From: Selaginella moellendorffii
Lineage: Eukaryota > Streptophyta > Lycopodiopsida > Selaginellales > Selaginellaceae
Assembly: GCF_000143415.4 (NCBI RefSeq)
Contig: NW_003314315.1
Span: 62,001-126,000 of the forward strand
Reading direction: 5' to 3'
Length of the DNA: 64,000 nt
Program-made: the position numbers and the translations under genes
Notes under the pieces: model-generated
What the model saw: the letters and a program-made list of their open reading frames with translations, nothing else
The model's database searches: none
Told to the model about the DNA's origin: nothing
Shown here: in pieces, positions 1 through 11,322 of the stretch
Layout of the letters: every line of letters begins with the position of its first letter
Position numbering within the stretch: the first letter of the stretch is position 1

Positions 1-16
1 AGTCACATTTGTGACA
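1..16 (-). repeat. Terminus of an LTR cut by the window edge
   Basis: The first 16 bases end in TCACATTTGTGACA. This matches the right-hand ends of the LTR copies at 15,339, 20,268 and 21,274 (TCACATTTGYGACA). It reads as the start of a 3' LTR on the minus strand, with most of that LTR lying outside the window to the left. A purine-rich tract on the minus strand follows directly inside it. Confidence 0.65.
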
Positions 17-3000
17 CTCTCCCCCTAGGGAAGATTGACGTTCTCGTCGATGCATACTTGAGTTTAGAATACTGCCAAGGAAACAACTCCAGAAAAAGTT
101 CACGGTATTCACACTATGTGAGAAATGCACCAACTTAAATGAGTTAGGAGGCAACCTCTTTGTTAAACGCGGATATGCTACCCACTCAGACACCTTCTGG
201 CCGTTACCGACAAGGAAATGACCAACAGAGTTAGCCACCTTTGTTGCTCTGCATGTCACCCAGCTTACAAAAGTGTGATATGCCCTTGCTCGCAAGGACA
301 TAGAGAGAGAAGCTAGAGGCCCCAACCCTCATGAGCAAAGAAACTAAACCCGTCGGTAAGGTTTAGATAGACTACTGTAAATAGGCAGTTAGAGTTGTTT
401 CCATGGTCACACCCTTTTAACGGAATAAGGAACATCGACAAAGAGGCGAGTGATATAACCAGTTAATAGTAGCTACCCCATGACTAAAGATTTCACTATA
501 TATACGAAGTGCCAAAGTCAGTTAGCCTATACTAGCCCAAATTCAAAGATCAATAGATGGACAATATCAAAGTCATATACAATGATATCTTAGAGAATTA
601 ATGAAGAAATTTTATATTAGAACACAAAAAGTATTCCAAATAAGTTATCATCTAATAAACCAATATTAGAGTATAAGAACCACCAAGATCATCATATTTG
701 GTAAATATAGAATCACCATCCAACAAAATTCAATAGTAAGTATATCACCAAGAAAACTCAAGGATGAAACTTAACTACTGAAGATGGCAGACAGTATGCC
801 AAACAACTTACTAAAGATAACTCAAAGAACATAAAGTATCATTGACTGGCAAGCAAAATGTTCACAAATGTATCATCCAAAGGAAATAACTTTCGAATCT
901 ATCAAAGCTAACTTGAGCAATAATCAATAGAATAGAATGAATGTTGCATGGCTAACAAACATTCGTTTATGCTAACTATCATACTAGCCAATCCAAATAG
1001 ATCCTAGCTAACAACACTAAGGAACTCAAGTTGCCTAAACAAATGTCAGCAACATCCTACGGATGTTTCAAACCTAAGAGACCAATCCAAAGCAAACCAC
1101 AAAGACTATGTAGTATTGTGAAAAGCTAAAAGCTATCAAAGAGAATAATTAACCATCATGAAAATCATTAATCATCCTATCAAATAAAGAGATGCATAAT
1201 CATCATCGAAGAAAGAATCTACCCTAGATGATAGTCAATCATCACCAATGATTGATAGATGTAAATATAGACTTCAACATGGAAGCTATATGCTAAAATG
1301 CTTTCCCCAACAACTTTTAACAAATGGAACAACGAGCACAAAAACTCAAAGAACCAAAAGCTCAAAGAAGTCTATAGCTAAATCTTGTATAATAATGATC
1401 ACAAGTTTTGCATGAACTAACTTCAATGTTAAAAAAGAAATTATGGTATAACCCACAATATCTTCCTCAACACATTTAGAAGTTAAACTTTATAATGAAG
1501 AGCATATCTACATCAATCTAAAAGCTAAGCACAATGGAGCCATGCTCAACAAGTGATCATCTAATCGATCATTTATAAATCCATCTATAGCAAGATGTAA
1601 CTTATTTCATAACAAGCACAAGAAGAATCATCAATGATCGATATATTTTAACTCAAATTCAATAAGGATTCAAATATTCTAATATCATTTACTAACTCTT
1701 CCTTTTGTAAAGTTAATATAGTCCATGACTAAATCATTTTTCAAGGAAAAGCTAAAGCTAAACCTTTACTAAACAATTTCGTCGAGAACACAACTAACTC
1801 AAACTTGCCACTCAGTTCATTTGAATGTCAATACAGTTGTTAACTAGCAAATGCATGAATGCTAACAACATAAAGCTACAACAAATCATCAACATGATCT
1901 CCATCGAGACTAATGAAACTCAATATCAATCCTATAGAGAGACATTTCATTTCATTTGAATTTCAATATCAATAATGTCAATGACAAAGCATCACTTCCA
2001 TACCATCAGCACCATAACAAAACTAAAAGAAAGCAAGAGTGAATCACCACTCAAAACTCTTTTGCAACTAAGTTAACTAAAGTCAAAGATACTTTAATTA
2101 GTATCCAAGACTAATCTTTCAGAAAAACTCAGTTACAAATAACACTTCTTCAAGGAGTGAATCACCACATCCAAGACTCAATGTAATTCAATACTATAAA
2201 CTAAATGCAACTAAATGATATCGACAGAGGTAGAGTCAACATGCCAACATGGAAAACCCATGTAAGCTATGACACGATCCTTCGCAACACCATTTGGTAA
2301 AGCAAATCCATCATTAATAAATCTTCATCGAGTGAAGCAAATGTTAACAGTCCTTGACAAAGTCCATAAACAATTTTTAGTCGCAAAGCAACCAACAATC
2401 ACTCTTTAACTTGCCTTCACAAGACCCAAACACTAAACTCATGTCATCAAGTCATATACTTATCCAATATAAACATAATACTCCAGATACGAGACAAAGG
2501 TTCATAGACAAGCACAAGCTAAATGACCACTCAAATCCAACTCAACTGCGATAAACTCACCGACACTTTTAACTAATAGCTCTGAGCATACCTTAGAGAA
2601 GCTAGCTATGCATGATCAACACTCAGCCGAAACTAAAGTGAAGTCATGAGATGAACTTATATCGATACACAATCTCCTTATAAATAAAGCTATAATACAA
2701 GTACTAACATCTCAATCTCAAACAACTAAATTGGACATCACCATCTTCAGTCAAGGCGTAACGCCACCAAGACCAAATCAAGATCAGTGAGAGCTCACTA
2801 CTCTCATAGAGTTTAACGAAATGCAAAATGCAACCTGCCACTAAGCACAACATTACAAAAGAAAGGCACAAGGGTCACCCTTCTTAGAAAAGTGCAACGG
2901 CCACTTTTCTACACCAACTTCAAACTCTTTTCAACTTAATTGCCTTAGCCCCAAAAGTCAGCATCCCTCATACAAACTACTTACTATGATCTAAGTTAAC

Positions 3001-4895
3001 CAAAGTTAACTCCAACCCCTTCATTAGTTTGTACTGATTTACGAAAATAGAATGGTTTTTGGGAAAAATGATCAATAGATTAGCCATTGGAAAAATCTAA
3101 AAAAATTTATGGAAAATTTTCCATCTTAGAAAAAGAATGACTCTTAGTCCAAGAATGCAAACTTCCAAGACTCAACCAACTTCCTCCTACCTACAACTTC
3201 ACACATATTCACCTCAACATAAATTCTCATGATCTATAGTATGCTCAAGCTTTGAATATCTTTGCCTATTTTTCCAACATCCAACACTGTTATTCACAAA
3301 ATGCAAAATGATCATCCAAGGCTTGATTACGAAAACCATATCTTCGGGCATTTACATTGCATTAACACTCTTCTTCAACCATCTTCAAGATCCAATATGA
3401 AGCCAAAACACTAATAAAAAAAATGACATAGAAAATCAAAGTTTAAGAAAAATTTCTCATCACTCGAAACAACAATGCCACTTCCACTAACACAAGTGCT
3501 AGTGATATCAATGCTTCAACTACACATCTTCTCCATTTAACAACCTACTTCGAGTGCTAACGGATAAACCAACAAACTATAGCAAATGAATGCTATAACC
3601 CTTTTTTCTAACACCATAATGGGCAAACTCTAGAAACCAAGGAATTAATTTAAGCTTAGCGTAATGGACCACCATTGAGAATCCAGTCAAAGCTACTACA
3701 ATGCTACTACATGTAAGTAGATTAGCTTCACTATCAACCACTTTGGGGTTGATCATCGTTTAACCAAGCAACTTCATAAACACATTGCTCACTATCACAT
3801 GGATATGATATAAAATCACAATAACTTGATCTTCAATTGAGCAACACCATAAGCAACACCTATGTCATTACTTCAAAGGTTTATGTGAATATCAAGTGTC
3901 AACTCGATTTGACAAAATGCAACATAAATGCCATACTCCACTGATAGAGACTTACAACACCCAACACCATTAACTTTTGTTCACAACACGGACAAGTTTA
4001 TGCCACTTTATTTTTTACCAAACTCAAAACTAATTTAACACTAAGCTACTTAAGAAATAATAGCAAGATTCCCTGGAAAAGAATTGAGCATTGCAACCCA
4101 AGTTTTCTAATAACAAGCCTAGACAAAATGGTATAGCGCTTCACCGCTATCCATCTCATAACTCACCACTTGTAAGACTATCATTTTCAACATGCATCAA
4201 GGTAGGGACTCTTGACTGCATAATGTGAACACGAGCAATGAGTCAACACCTCGTTGCAAACCATCTCTCCAAGAAGAGAAAATGATTTACATGTTTGATC
4301 CTTCGTCCCTGATAACTCTTTTTTCGGTCTCATCTTTGACTAAGCCTTAAGCTTGCATTTGCACTGCCTTCAGTCTAATCCAAGATAAGTTTATGAGAGA
4401 GCACGGCTATGATTACTTGAATCAATAGACTAATCCCTACGGTCTTGATTGATCCACTTGTGATCATGCCTAAGAAGGATCCACTAGTGTCGTGCTAAAC
4501 AATTATGGACTAGCCTATTTGCCACTTATAGTAAACCCAGGGAAGGTTTACTTTCACCCATGGTACTTGGAACAACTCATAGAACCACCGATAAGCTAAC
4601 ATTAATCTTGCCAACTCAAAGTGTAACCTCAAGTTGCTAATGTGCTTCACTCACAAGCCCAAGCGCAAACTTGTGTAGAATGGTACACCTCAAATCCATC
4701 ATATGAGCCCAAGAGCAAGCTCACATCATAAGGCACAACAAGGTAACCAAATCCATTTCCAAGGAATAATTGCGAAGTCTTTACACCCAAATGTGTACTC
4801 ACTCGGATCATTGTTTTCATTTCTGCATATGCAACGAGACTAATTGTTCAATCTCATTGGATAATACTCGCCGAGATATATTCTCTGATACCAAA
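17..4895 (-). mobile_element. Non-coding interior of a large non-autonomous LTR element (LARD-like)
   Basis: About 4.88 kb lie between an LTR end at base 16 and an LTR end at 4,896. There is no open frame longer than about 60 codons on either strand, and the base composition is AT-rich with many short A-rich runs. On the minus strand it opens with a primer-binding site (4,883-4,893) and closes with a polypurine tract (17-30, complement of CTCTCCCCCTAGGG) touching the 3' LTR. A complete priming apparatus with no gag or pol is the hallmark of LARD-type elements that move with another element's proteins. It could instead be an autonomous element whose genes have decayed past recognition; I see no domain trace. 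Confidence 0.6.
4883..4893 (-). other. Primer-binding site, tRNA-iMet type
   Basis: The minus strand reads TGGTATCAGAG, complementary to the 3' end of plant initiator tRNA-Met. It lies two bases inside the LTR end at 4,896, the usual spacing. It fixes the element as minus-strand, with its 5' LTR to the right. The TRIM at 7,541-8,133 uses the same primer. Confidence 0.75.
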
Positions 4896-5304
4896 TATAG
4901 CACACATGGTTTTTAACCTTTGTCCTATGGTGATTTACCATAGGATAACACCATGAAGCGGAACCTAAACCCTCCATATGCCATGTGCCACATGCCATGT
5001 GTCCATAGGATAGTGGTGTGGAACCTGAGGTTCATGGCCTTGGGCCATTGAATGAAGGAACGGTGCTAAACTCCCAAACATAGAGCTAAGGAGTGACGAA
5101 ACTAGACCATGGAGTAACTCTTGAGTATACAGCCCAAGGAGCAAAGAGACAGGAGCCCAGAGCGACTTGGAACAGTCCTAGAGTAATGCTAGGACCGCAC
5201 GCAAAATGGAGCCAAATGGAGTCTACCGCTATTTCGGCATACTGGTGGCCTAATGCAAGGACATGGGTACTCCACCAGTTAACATGGTGTAGAACTTAGG
5301 CTTG
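4896..5304 (-). repeat. Left part of a split 5' LTR
   Basis: This stretch aligns with 18,871-19,291, the first third of the solo LTR described below. Shared stretches include the CCTATGGTGATTTAC region and GGGTACTCCACCAG near the break. The similarity stops at about 5,304 and resumes at about 14,638 exactly where the solo LTR continues. Together the two pieces total about 1.11 kb, against 1.16 kb for the solo LTR without its own insertion. Confidence 0.75.
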
Positions 5305-5742
5305 TGTTGGGGGAAGGAGAAGGCGCTTGCGTGAAATAGTAGAAACTCTAAAAAACAAAATGGAAAAAGAAAGAAAAGAGGTAGGTGTGAAGTTTGGAGA
5401 CAAGGAGGAAAATCCGGTGGGAAACCCTGTAGTCAAATTGGACCCTGAAGTTAAAGAAAAATGCAGAAAAAGTGTGAAAAGAGAAGGAAAATAGAGGAAA
5501 AAGAGTGAGTACCCAAAGAACTTAACCCATACCTAGATTTCGGCTCAAGAAAGTGTAATATGCAAATGCAGCCTCTTGATGACTTCCAGCATACTCCAAG
5601 GATTGGCAAAAATCGAGAAAGAAAGAGAGGTAGAAGAGGGGATGCATTGCCCAAGTGTGGTAAGTGTGGAAATAATGAAAGATGGAGTGATATGCTGGAG
5701 CGCCAAGATTGTGGTGGCACTCTGAAAAAGTGGCCATTGATA

Positions 5743-5895
5743 ACCATTGGCCCATAGAGTAAGTGCTGACCTCTCGGAGTAGCCGGTAACTGATAACCAG
5801 TAATTGGTAACCGATAACTGGTAACCGGTAACTAGTAACCAGTAATTGGGGACCTATAACTTGTAACCAGTAACCACCTGCTCTTGCTCCTACTC
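5743..5895. repeat. GTAACCAGTAA-type minisatellite, copy 1
   Basis: Short degenerate units such as GGTAACCGATAACT and AGTAACCAGTAATT are tandemly arranged here and followed by CTCTTGCTCCTACTCC. The same series, including the unit CTGACCTCTCGGAGTAGCC, occurs at 13,510-13,645. The pair probably marks the two diverged LTRs of the minus-strand Gypsy element, but LTR edges cannot be drawn because the flanks differ. Confidence 0.5.
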
Positions 5896-6917
5896 CCGCA
5901 CCTGCTCCAGCACCAATATGGTGGAGTGATATGGTGGAGTGCCAAGGTGGTGGTGGCACTCTGAGAAGGTGGCCATCTCTGAAATAAGAGTAACTAAAGA
6001 AGGCAGTAGCTGAAAAGGACAGCATGGTCGTTGGGTTGCCGGTAAAGGGAAGTGGCATGTGTCCACTGAATGCTAGAGTAGAAGAAAGTGGCTTCGGCTT
6101 TTGTGGCCTCACCTAAAGATCCACCTAGGTGCCTTGAGTGAATAGGCTCACCTGGTTGGAAGAAAGTCACTCCAGAAAAGCTAGTGCATCATTGGCAAAT
6201 GGTCGTAAGGATATCTTGGAAACGGCACGTCCAAATGAAGTGGTGTCTTTTGCTGCTGGTGCATGTATATGTGTCCATAGCATGGTGTAAATGTGACCTC
6301 AAGCAGAGATGTGAATGATGGTGAAAGAATGAAAGATGCAAGATGGGCATCTAGAGATAAGTGTGGGCAATGCTGCTGGAAGTGATTAGTGATGGAATTG
6401 TGAGTGTAGATGATATGGAATGAGTGAGGGGAATGTGTGGGGTGTAGTAATGGTAAGGGAAGGGCCAAAGAACCTGGAACATAGAGCGGGCCAAGCGAGG
6501 AACCTCCATATAAATGGCAATGCAGCATGAGCACAAAATCCAAGGCATGGGCCATGGTCTAATGGGGAAACACCCTTTGAAAGTAAGAAAAGGAGTCATG
6601 AAAGTTAAGTGAAAGAAAGGAAGAAAAAGAAAAAGAAGAGAAGAGGAACACCTCACCGGATGAAGTGTTTGAGGTGAGTGGTTATGAGCGTGTGGGAGCT
6701 CACATCTATCAGCATCAACTAGCACATATGCTCCACCTCTAATGTGTCGTTGGACAAAGTAGGGGCTGGTCCAGGGAGGGGAGAACTTCGAAGGTGGCGT
6801 AAACTCCTTGAGTAGAACAAGATTGCCATCCTTGAATGGTTTGGTAGACCACTGGTGATCAATGACTAACTTAATCTTCTACTTGCCTCAAAGGAGATGT
6901 TTCAATGTGGGTCATTG

Positions 6918-7535
6918 CTATTCTTCCAAGGCAAGAACCTCCAAGTCACGTGCATGAAGCTTGTCCTCATCACTAAGCTGCATTGCTGTTGCGTATCGAA
7001 GTGAAAGTGAGAGTGATGGCACTTGGATCTCCACTGGAAACACAACCTTTGTCTCATAGACAAGGGAGAATGGGGTTGTAGAGATGGATGTCTTGAAGGA
7101 CACCCGAAAGGCCCACAATGCCGTAACCAAGTGTTCGTGCCAACTTCTTGGGCGATCCTCCACAAGCTTTGAGATGACTGTCTTCAATATCTTGTTGCTG
7201 GACTCTGCCTGGCAATTGCACTGAGGATAATAGCTATTGCTCTTCACATGCTTGACCTGCAGCTGCTGGAGAAGATGCTGCATCACCTGTCCAAGGAAGC
7301 TGCTGCCATGATCAGAAATCAAAATAGTAGGAACTCCGAATTGGCAAATGATGTACTTGTAGATGAACTTTGCTATAGATTGTTGATCTGCTTGTCATAG
7401 AGGGGTGGCCTCAACCCATTTTGTGAAATAGTCTGTCGCCACGATGATGTATCGCTGTCCTTTTGAGCTCGGTGGGTTGATCGGGCCAACGAAGTCAAAT
7501 ACCCACTAGAAAAAGGGACCCAAAGAAGTAATGAG
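6918..7535 (-). pseudogene. Gypsy integrase catalytic core (remnant)
   Basis: Reading the minus strand from the TRIM junction, the frame contains ATDYFTKWVEA (first catalytic Asp), then LISDHGSSFLG (second Asp) and QAESSNKILK (catalytic Glu). This is the D,D-35-E triad of retroviral-type integrases that insert element cDNA into the genome. A stop-containing stretch separates the first Asp from the second part (7,322-6,918, 134 codons open). Downstream, around 6,850-6,670, a frame with LLKEFTPPSKF and HAHNH continues the integrase C-terminal region. I see no chromodomain. The core is split from its zinc finger by the TRIM at 7,541-8,133. Confidence 0.8.
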
Positions 7536-7540
7536 CTAGA

Positions 7541-8133
7541 TGTAAGCTCCTAAGTTTGGACTTCCCGGGAGGTCACCCAGCCTAGTACTATTCAAACTCA
7601 AGGACGCTTAACCCCAAATATCCCAAGACCCTTAACCAATTGGAAAAGGGGGTGCACTCTTGTTCATGGGCCCTTTCCCTCTATATTTGAACCCCATGGA
7701 TCGTCTCTCGAGTCGTTCCCTTTGGTTGCTTACAATCCACCACGCTTCCCTGCAAGTTCACACCCTCGTGAACGGAAGCTGAGAGCCGCAGCTCTCCCGA
7801 GAGCCCCGCTCTCTTGACACCCTACCCCTCGGGTCGAGCCCAGCGGGAGCAAACTGGACCAGCCAGATGTCAATTAACATGTGGTGTGATTCCCTTAGCC
7901 AACCAACAGAGTCGGACCCGAGACCCCTCTGATACCAAATGTAAGCTCCTAAGTTTGGACTTCCCGGGAGGTCACCCAGCCCAGTACTATTCAAACCCAA
8001 GGACGCTTAACCCCAAATATCCCAAGACCCTTAACCAATTGGAAAAGGGGGTGCACTCTTGTTCATGGGCCCTTTCCCTCTATATTTGAACCCCATGGAT
8101 CGTCTCTCGAGTCGTTCCCTTTGGTTGCTTACA
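7541..8133 (-). mobile_element. Complete TRIM (terminal-repeat retrotransposon in miniature)
   Basis: Two direct repeats of 194 bp (7,541-7,734 and 7,940-8,133) differ at only two positions. Each starts TGTAAGC and ends GCTTACA. They flank a 205-bp interior with no coding potential. On the minus strand the interior begins two bases after the LTR with TGGTATCAGAG (tRNA-iMet primer-binding site) and ends in a purine-rich GGGAAGCGTGGTGG tract. The whole unit is bracketed by the 5-bp target duplication CTAGA (7,536-7,540 and 8,134-8,138). This is a textbook TRIM, mobilised in trans. It sits inside a Gypsy integrase gene, and near-identical LTRs suggest a fairly recent insertion. Confidence 0.93.
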
Positions 8134-8138
8134 CTAGA

Positions 8139-8475
8139 AAGGAAAACGTGGAACATGGCTCCGGGGGTTGAACTGTTGGCATTGCTCACATGCCTTTGCA
8201 TAGGCCAAGCTGTTCTAGTGAATCCGAGGCCAAAAGTAGCCATGGCGCAAGAAAAGCTGTGCTATGACCCGTCCTGAGAAATGCTCTGCACAAGAGTGGA
8301 AAGTGCAAAAGAGCTCAAGGGCCTTGTGTTCCCCCACACACCGCAACAAAACTTCCTGAGAAGTTCTCTTGTAAAGGTGTCTGTCGAGAAGGCAAAACCC
8401 CCATGCTCGGATCTCCAATGCCTTTTGTTGCACTAGTGAGGAATCTGCTGGGAATTGACCTGAATCCAGGTACAC
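8139..8475 (-). pseudogene. Gypsy integrase N-terminal zinc-binding domain (remnant)
   Basis: The minus-strand frame has LYKRT near its start, ALELFCTFHSCAEHFSGRV and GYFWPRIH, matching the H2C2 zinc-binding region upstream of Gypsy integrase cores (LY+R, HSGxCGGHFSGR, AGYFWP). The Cys pair follows in the next segment (KACEQCQQF, in a frame past a stop) just before the TRIM insertion at 8,133. This domain helps integrase multimerise and bind LTR ends. Confidence 0.7.
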
Positions 8476-8655
8476 TGCAATGTCCTATAATGCTGCTGGG
8501 ACCACAAAGGAAGTAGCTTTAGCAACCAGGAACTCGTTGGGATCCATCAGGGCTTTTGCCGCATGTGAAAAGTTGGCTGGAACTCTTGGATGGTCACAAT
8601 CCAAGATAAAGTACGAGGACTGTGAACCAGTCGCTGTAAAAGAAAGGTCAGCACA

Positions 8656-9087
8656 TTAAAATAGACATGGAAATGGATATAAGCTCCAGCAAGAAAGTGA
8701 CGAAATCACTCTAAGGTGTAGAGAACAACCATTGTTTCTTTTTCCACATCCATGTACTCTTCTTAGTCTCCTTGAATGAATGTGAGGCATAGTATGTTGC
8801 ATGTGGTGGCTTGCCAGGCTGTGAACATTGGCAAGGCATACTCCAAAAGCCTTTCTACCCGTTGTGATGTAAATGTTGAAAGGAAGTTGTTGCTCTAGTG
8901 GTTGGAGTACCGGGGCTATGCGGAGTGACTGCTTCAGTGATTCAAAGGCTTGTTGCTGAGACTCACCCCAAAAAAATGGAATATTGTGTTGTAGCAGAGC
9001 TATCAGAGGCCATGAACGTGGGGCATAGTTGTGGAGGAAATGGCAAAAGAAACCTGTTTGCCCGAGGAAGCTGCAAAGCTGCTTCAT
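8656..9087 (-). pseudogene. Gypsy RNase H and RT connection domain (remnant)
   Basis: This is a 143-codon minus-strand frame. It contains LCSFLGQTGFFCHFLHNYA, matching the LRSFLGLxNYYRRFI connection motif of Gypsy pol, and FFWGESQQQAFESLKQSL, matching FxWxxxCQxAFxxLK. The classical Gypsy RNase H begins at FNIYITTGRKAFGVCL, where the usual Asp-Ala-Ser is degraded to TTG. The frame then loses similarity, so the RNase H is broken. Confidence 0.75.
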
Positions 9088-9132
9088 GTTGGTTGGTGGG
9101 TTCTGATCCAGAATCTCCTGAGCCTTGGCTAC

Positions 9133-10137
9133 CTAGGGCTTGATCCCATCCTGCAAGACATCAAAGCCTAGCAACCGGCCTTCAGTCACCCCAAATTTAC
9201 ACTTTGCCGGGTTTAATGAAAACTTGTGTTGTCGGCAGGGAGCGAAGATTTGCTCCAAGTGCACAAGGTGGTCCTCAAAGGAGTCAACAGTTGTGCACAG
9301 ATCATCCATATACACCCTCAAGGTACCTCCAATCAGGTCGTGAAAGACATGGGTTATAAAGTGCTGAAAAGTAGTTTCAACGTTACACAAGCTAAACGGG
9401 AGGATATTGAAAGCGAAGATGCCCCAAGGTGTCTGGAAGGTTGTAAGATCTTGATGATCAGGATGAATGAAGTTCTGGTTATACCTTGAAAAGCCATCCA
9501 TGAAAGAGTAGTAACAGTGTCTAGCCATTTCATCCACAATCGCATCGATAAATGGAGTTAGAAAGTGATCTTTCGCAGTTGCCTTATTTAAGTCTTGAAA
9601 GTCAACGCAGAGGCAGAGTCTTCCATTTGCCTTGCATGTAGGAACAAGATTGGCCACCCACTCTGAGCTCTCCAAAGGGTAAATAAAGCTAGCTGCCAGA
9701 AGTCGCTCGATCTCCAACTTCATCTCTGAGTGAGCTGCTGGGCTGAAACGCTGCATCTTTTGACAGACTGGTTTGTCTATCTCTAAAAGCACAATACTAT
9801 GCATGATTGTGTCCATAGGAACTCTCAGAAGCTGGCTGTAGTCCCAAGCAAACGCATCTTTGAAACAGTGAAGGAGATCCAAGAGCTTTGCTGCATTTGT
9901 TGAAGCAAGTGATGTGGCAATGAAGACCGGGTCCTTGTCATCACCTAGGAAAATAGCATGAACCCTGGATTCTGGAGAAACCTTGGGCTTAGGGGGCTCA
10001 TCTATCTTAGATTCCTCCCTGACCTTGGAAACCAAAGTGCAGGGAGTGCCTTTTGCCTCTCGCATCATGGTGATTGCTTGATGTGATAACTTGTCTGCCC
10101 AAAAGTTTTCTTCACGAGGGACACTTTGAAAAGTCAC
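9133..10137 (-). pseudogene. Gypsy reverse transcriptase with tail of a preceding RNase H
   Basis: This 334-codon open minus-strand frame starts with TFQSVPREENFWADKLSHQA, the C-terminal end of an RNase H-like fold (VPRExNxxAD). It then runs through a linker into reverse transcriptase: SSEWVANLVPTCKANG, LCVDFQDLNKAT, FMDGFSRYNQ, FQTPWGIFAFNILPF and the catalytic VYMDDL at about residue 272, ending with FSLNPAKCKFG. The YMDD catalytic pair is present. The enzyme copies element RNA into DNA in virus-like particles. The open frame suggests the element decayed relatively recently. Numerous stops elsewhere mean it is not a functional polyprotein. Confidence 0.85.
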
Positions 10138-10530
10138 CTGAGAGAACTCATCCTTCAGGTTGACCGCCCGCTACTATAGCTCTTTCAGGTTCTCTTTGCA
10201 GACTTGGTATTCTCCAATAAGTTGGCATATGATAAGTCGCGCATCTCCAACGAAAGTGACTTGCCTAAACTTGAAATCTGTGGCCAACTTCATGGCACTA
10301 ATAGCTGCCAAGTACTCTGCTTCATTAGCTGATGTTGCTGGCAAAGTGATAGAGAGGTCGGCTACTTTGTTCTCCACAGAATCGATCATCCAAACTCCAA
10401 TGCTAGCAACCTGGTTTTTGGGGCAGAAAACACCGTTGAAATAAGCTGTAATCATAGGAGTGTCCTCTTCTTCAAATAAAGATGCTAGGGACACCACATC
10501 TAGCAAGACCATCTCTGGCAAGTTAGGCAA
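10080..10530 (-). pseudogene. Second RNase H-like domain located upstream of the RT
   Basis: The 118-codon frame contains TAYFNGVFCPKNQVASIGVW, SANEAEYLAAISAMKLAT and VGDARLIICQLIGEY. Its continuation after a frame break ends in VPREENFWADKLSHQA. These are the strands and helices of cellular-type RNase HI (family RVT_3: YFDGA, NNEAEY, GDSxLVIxQ, VPRExNxxAD). The first catalytic Asp is Asn here, while the Glu and second Asp are present. The domain sits between protease and RT, in addition to the ordinary Gypsy RNase H after the RT. The extra domain could supply structural or RNA-binding function if the Asn disables cleavage. Confidence 0.75.
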
Positions 10531-11322
10531 GAACGTTGCTGTTGGATCTGGAGTCTTTGTCTATTGTTCTCTTTGCTTCTGATGCTCTAAGTGCTCAATG
10601 TCCAATGCAAGGACTGTAGCCAAGTACTTTGCAAGTGAAGGAAGATCCTCCACCAAAGTCAAGTCCAAGTCTGGTGCTAAAGTTTTAGTGTAATACACTT
10701 AGACCTGTATCGGGAACTCCACAGTAGGAAATTTTGAACTCAAAGAGGTATAACTTGCATGCAACATGTCCAATTGGCTTGATTCTTTCTGCTAGTTCTG
10801 TGTTTTGATGTCATCTTCCTTCTCCAAGAAACGGCATGACAAAATACGCATGGAGTAGTCAGCTACCGCAATTTTAGTAGGAAGATGCGAGCTGTGTGAC
10901 ACCTCATATAGTTGCCGAGGAGGATTGATTTCAACTGTGTCATGTGAAAGATGGGCTTGGTCTGGAGTGACTGTGTCATCAAGCTCCATAAGAGAGAGTT
11001 GGTCCCATGTAAGAAACGAATCGAGGAACCCTTCCTCTATCAAGAAACACTCCGAAAAGCTGGATATAGGGGCCCATACTCTATAAGCTCCGCCATTAAA
11101 TAAAGAGGGTTTGTCTAGAGGCTTGGCCTTACTCTCAAATAAAGAGAGTGAAGTTGAGAGATGTCTCAAGCTATTTGATTCACCTCCAACCATGTCAATC
11201 GCATTGCATGAGAAAGCATCTGTCATATAAATGGTCAACTCCACTGCCAACTCAGGAAAAACCTCTGTGAGCTCGGGAGGGAAATGTGGTGTGGAGGCCA
11301 TCTTAGTCTTAGCCTGCTAGGC

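Noticed and set aside
5093-5299. 68-codon plus-strand frame, similar to one at 18,953-19,279
   Set aside because: Both are chance frames within homologous LTR sequence.
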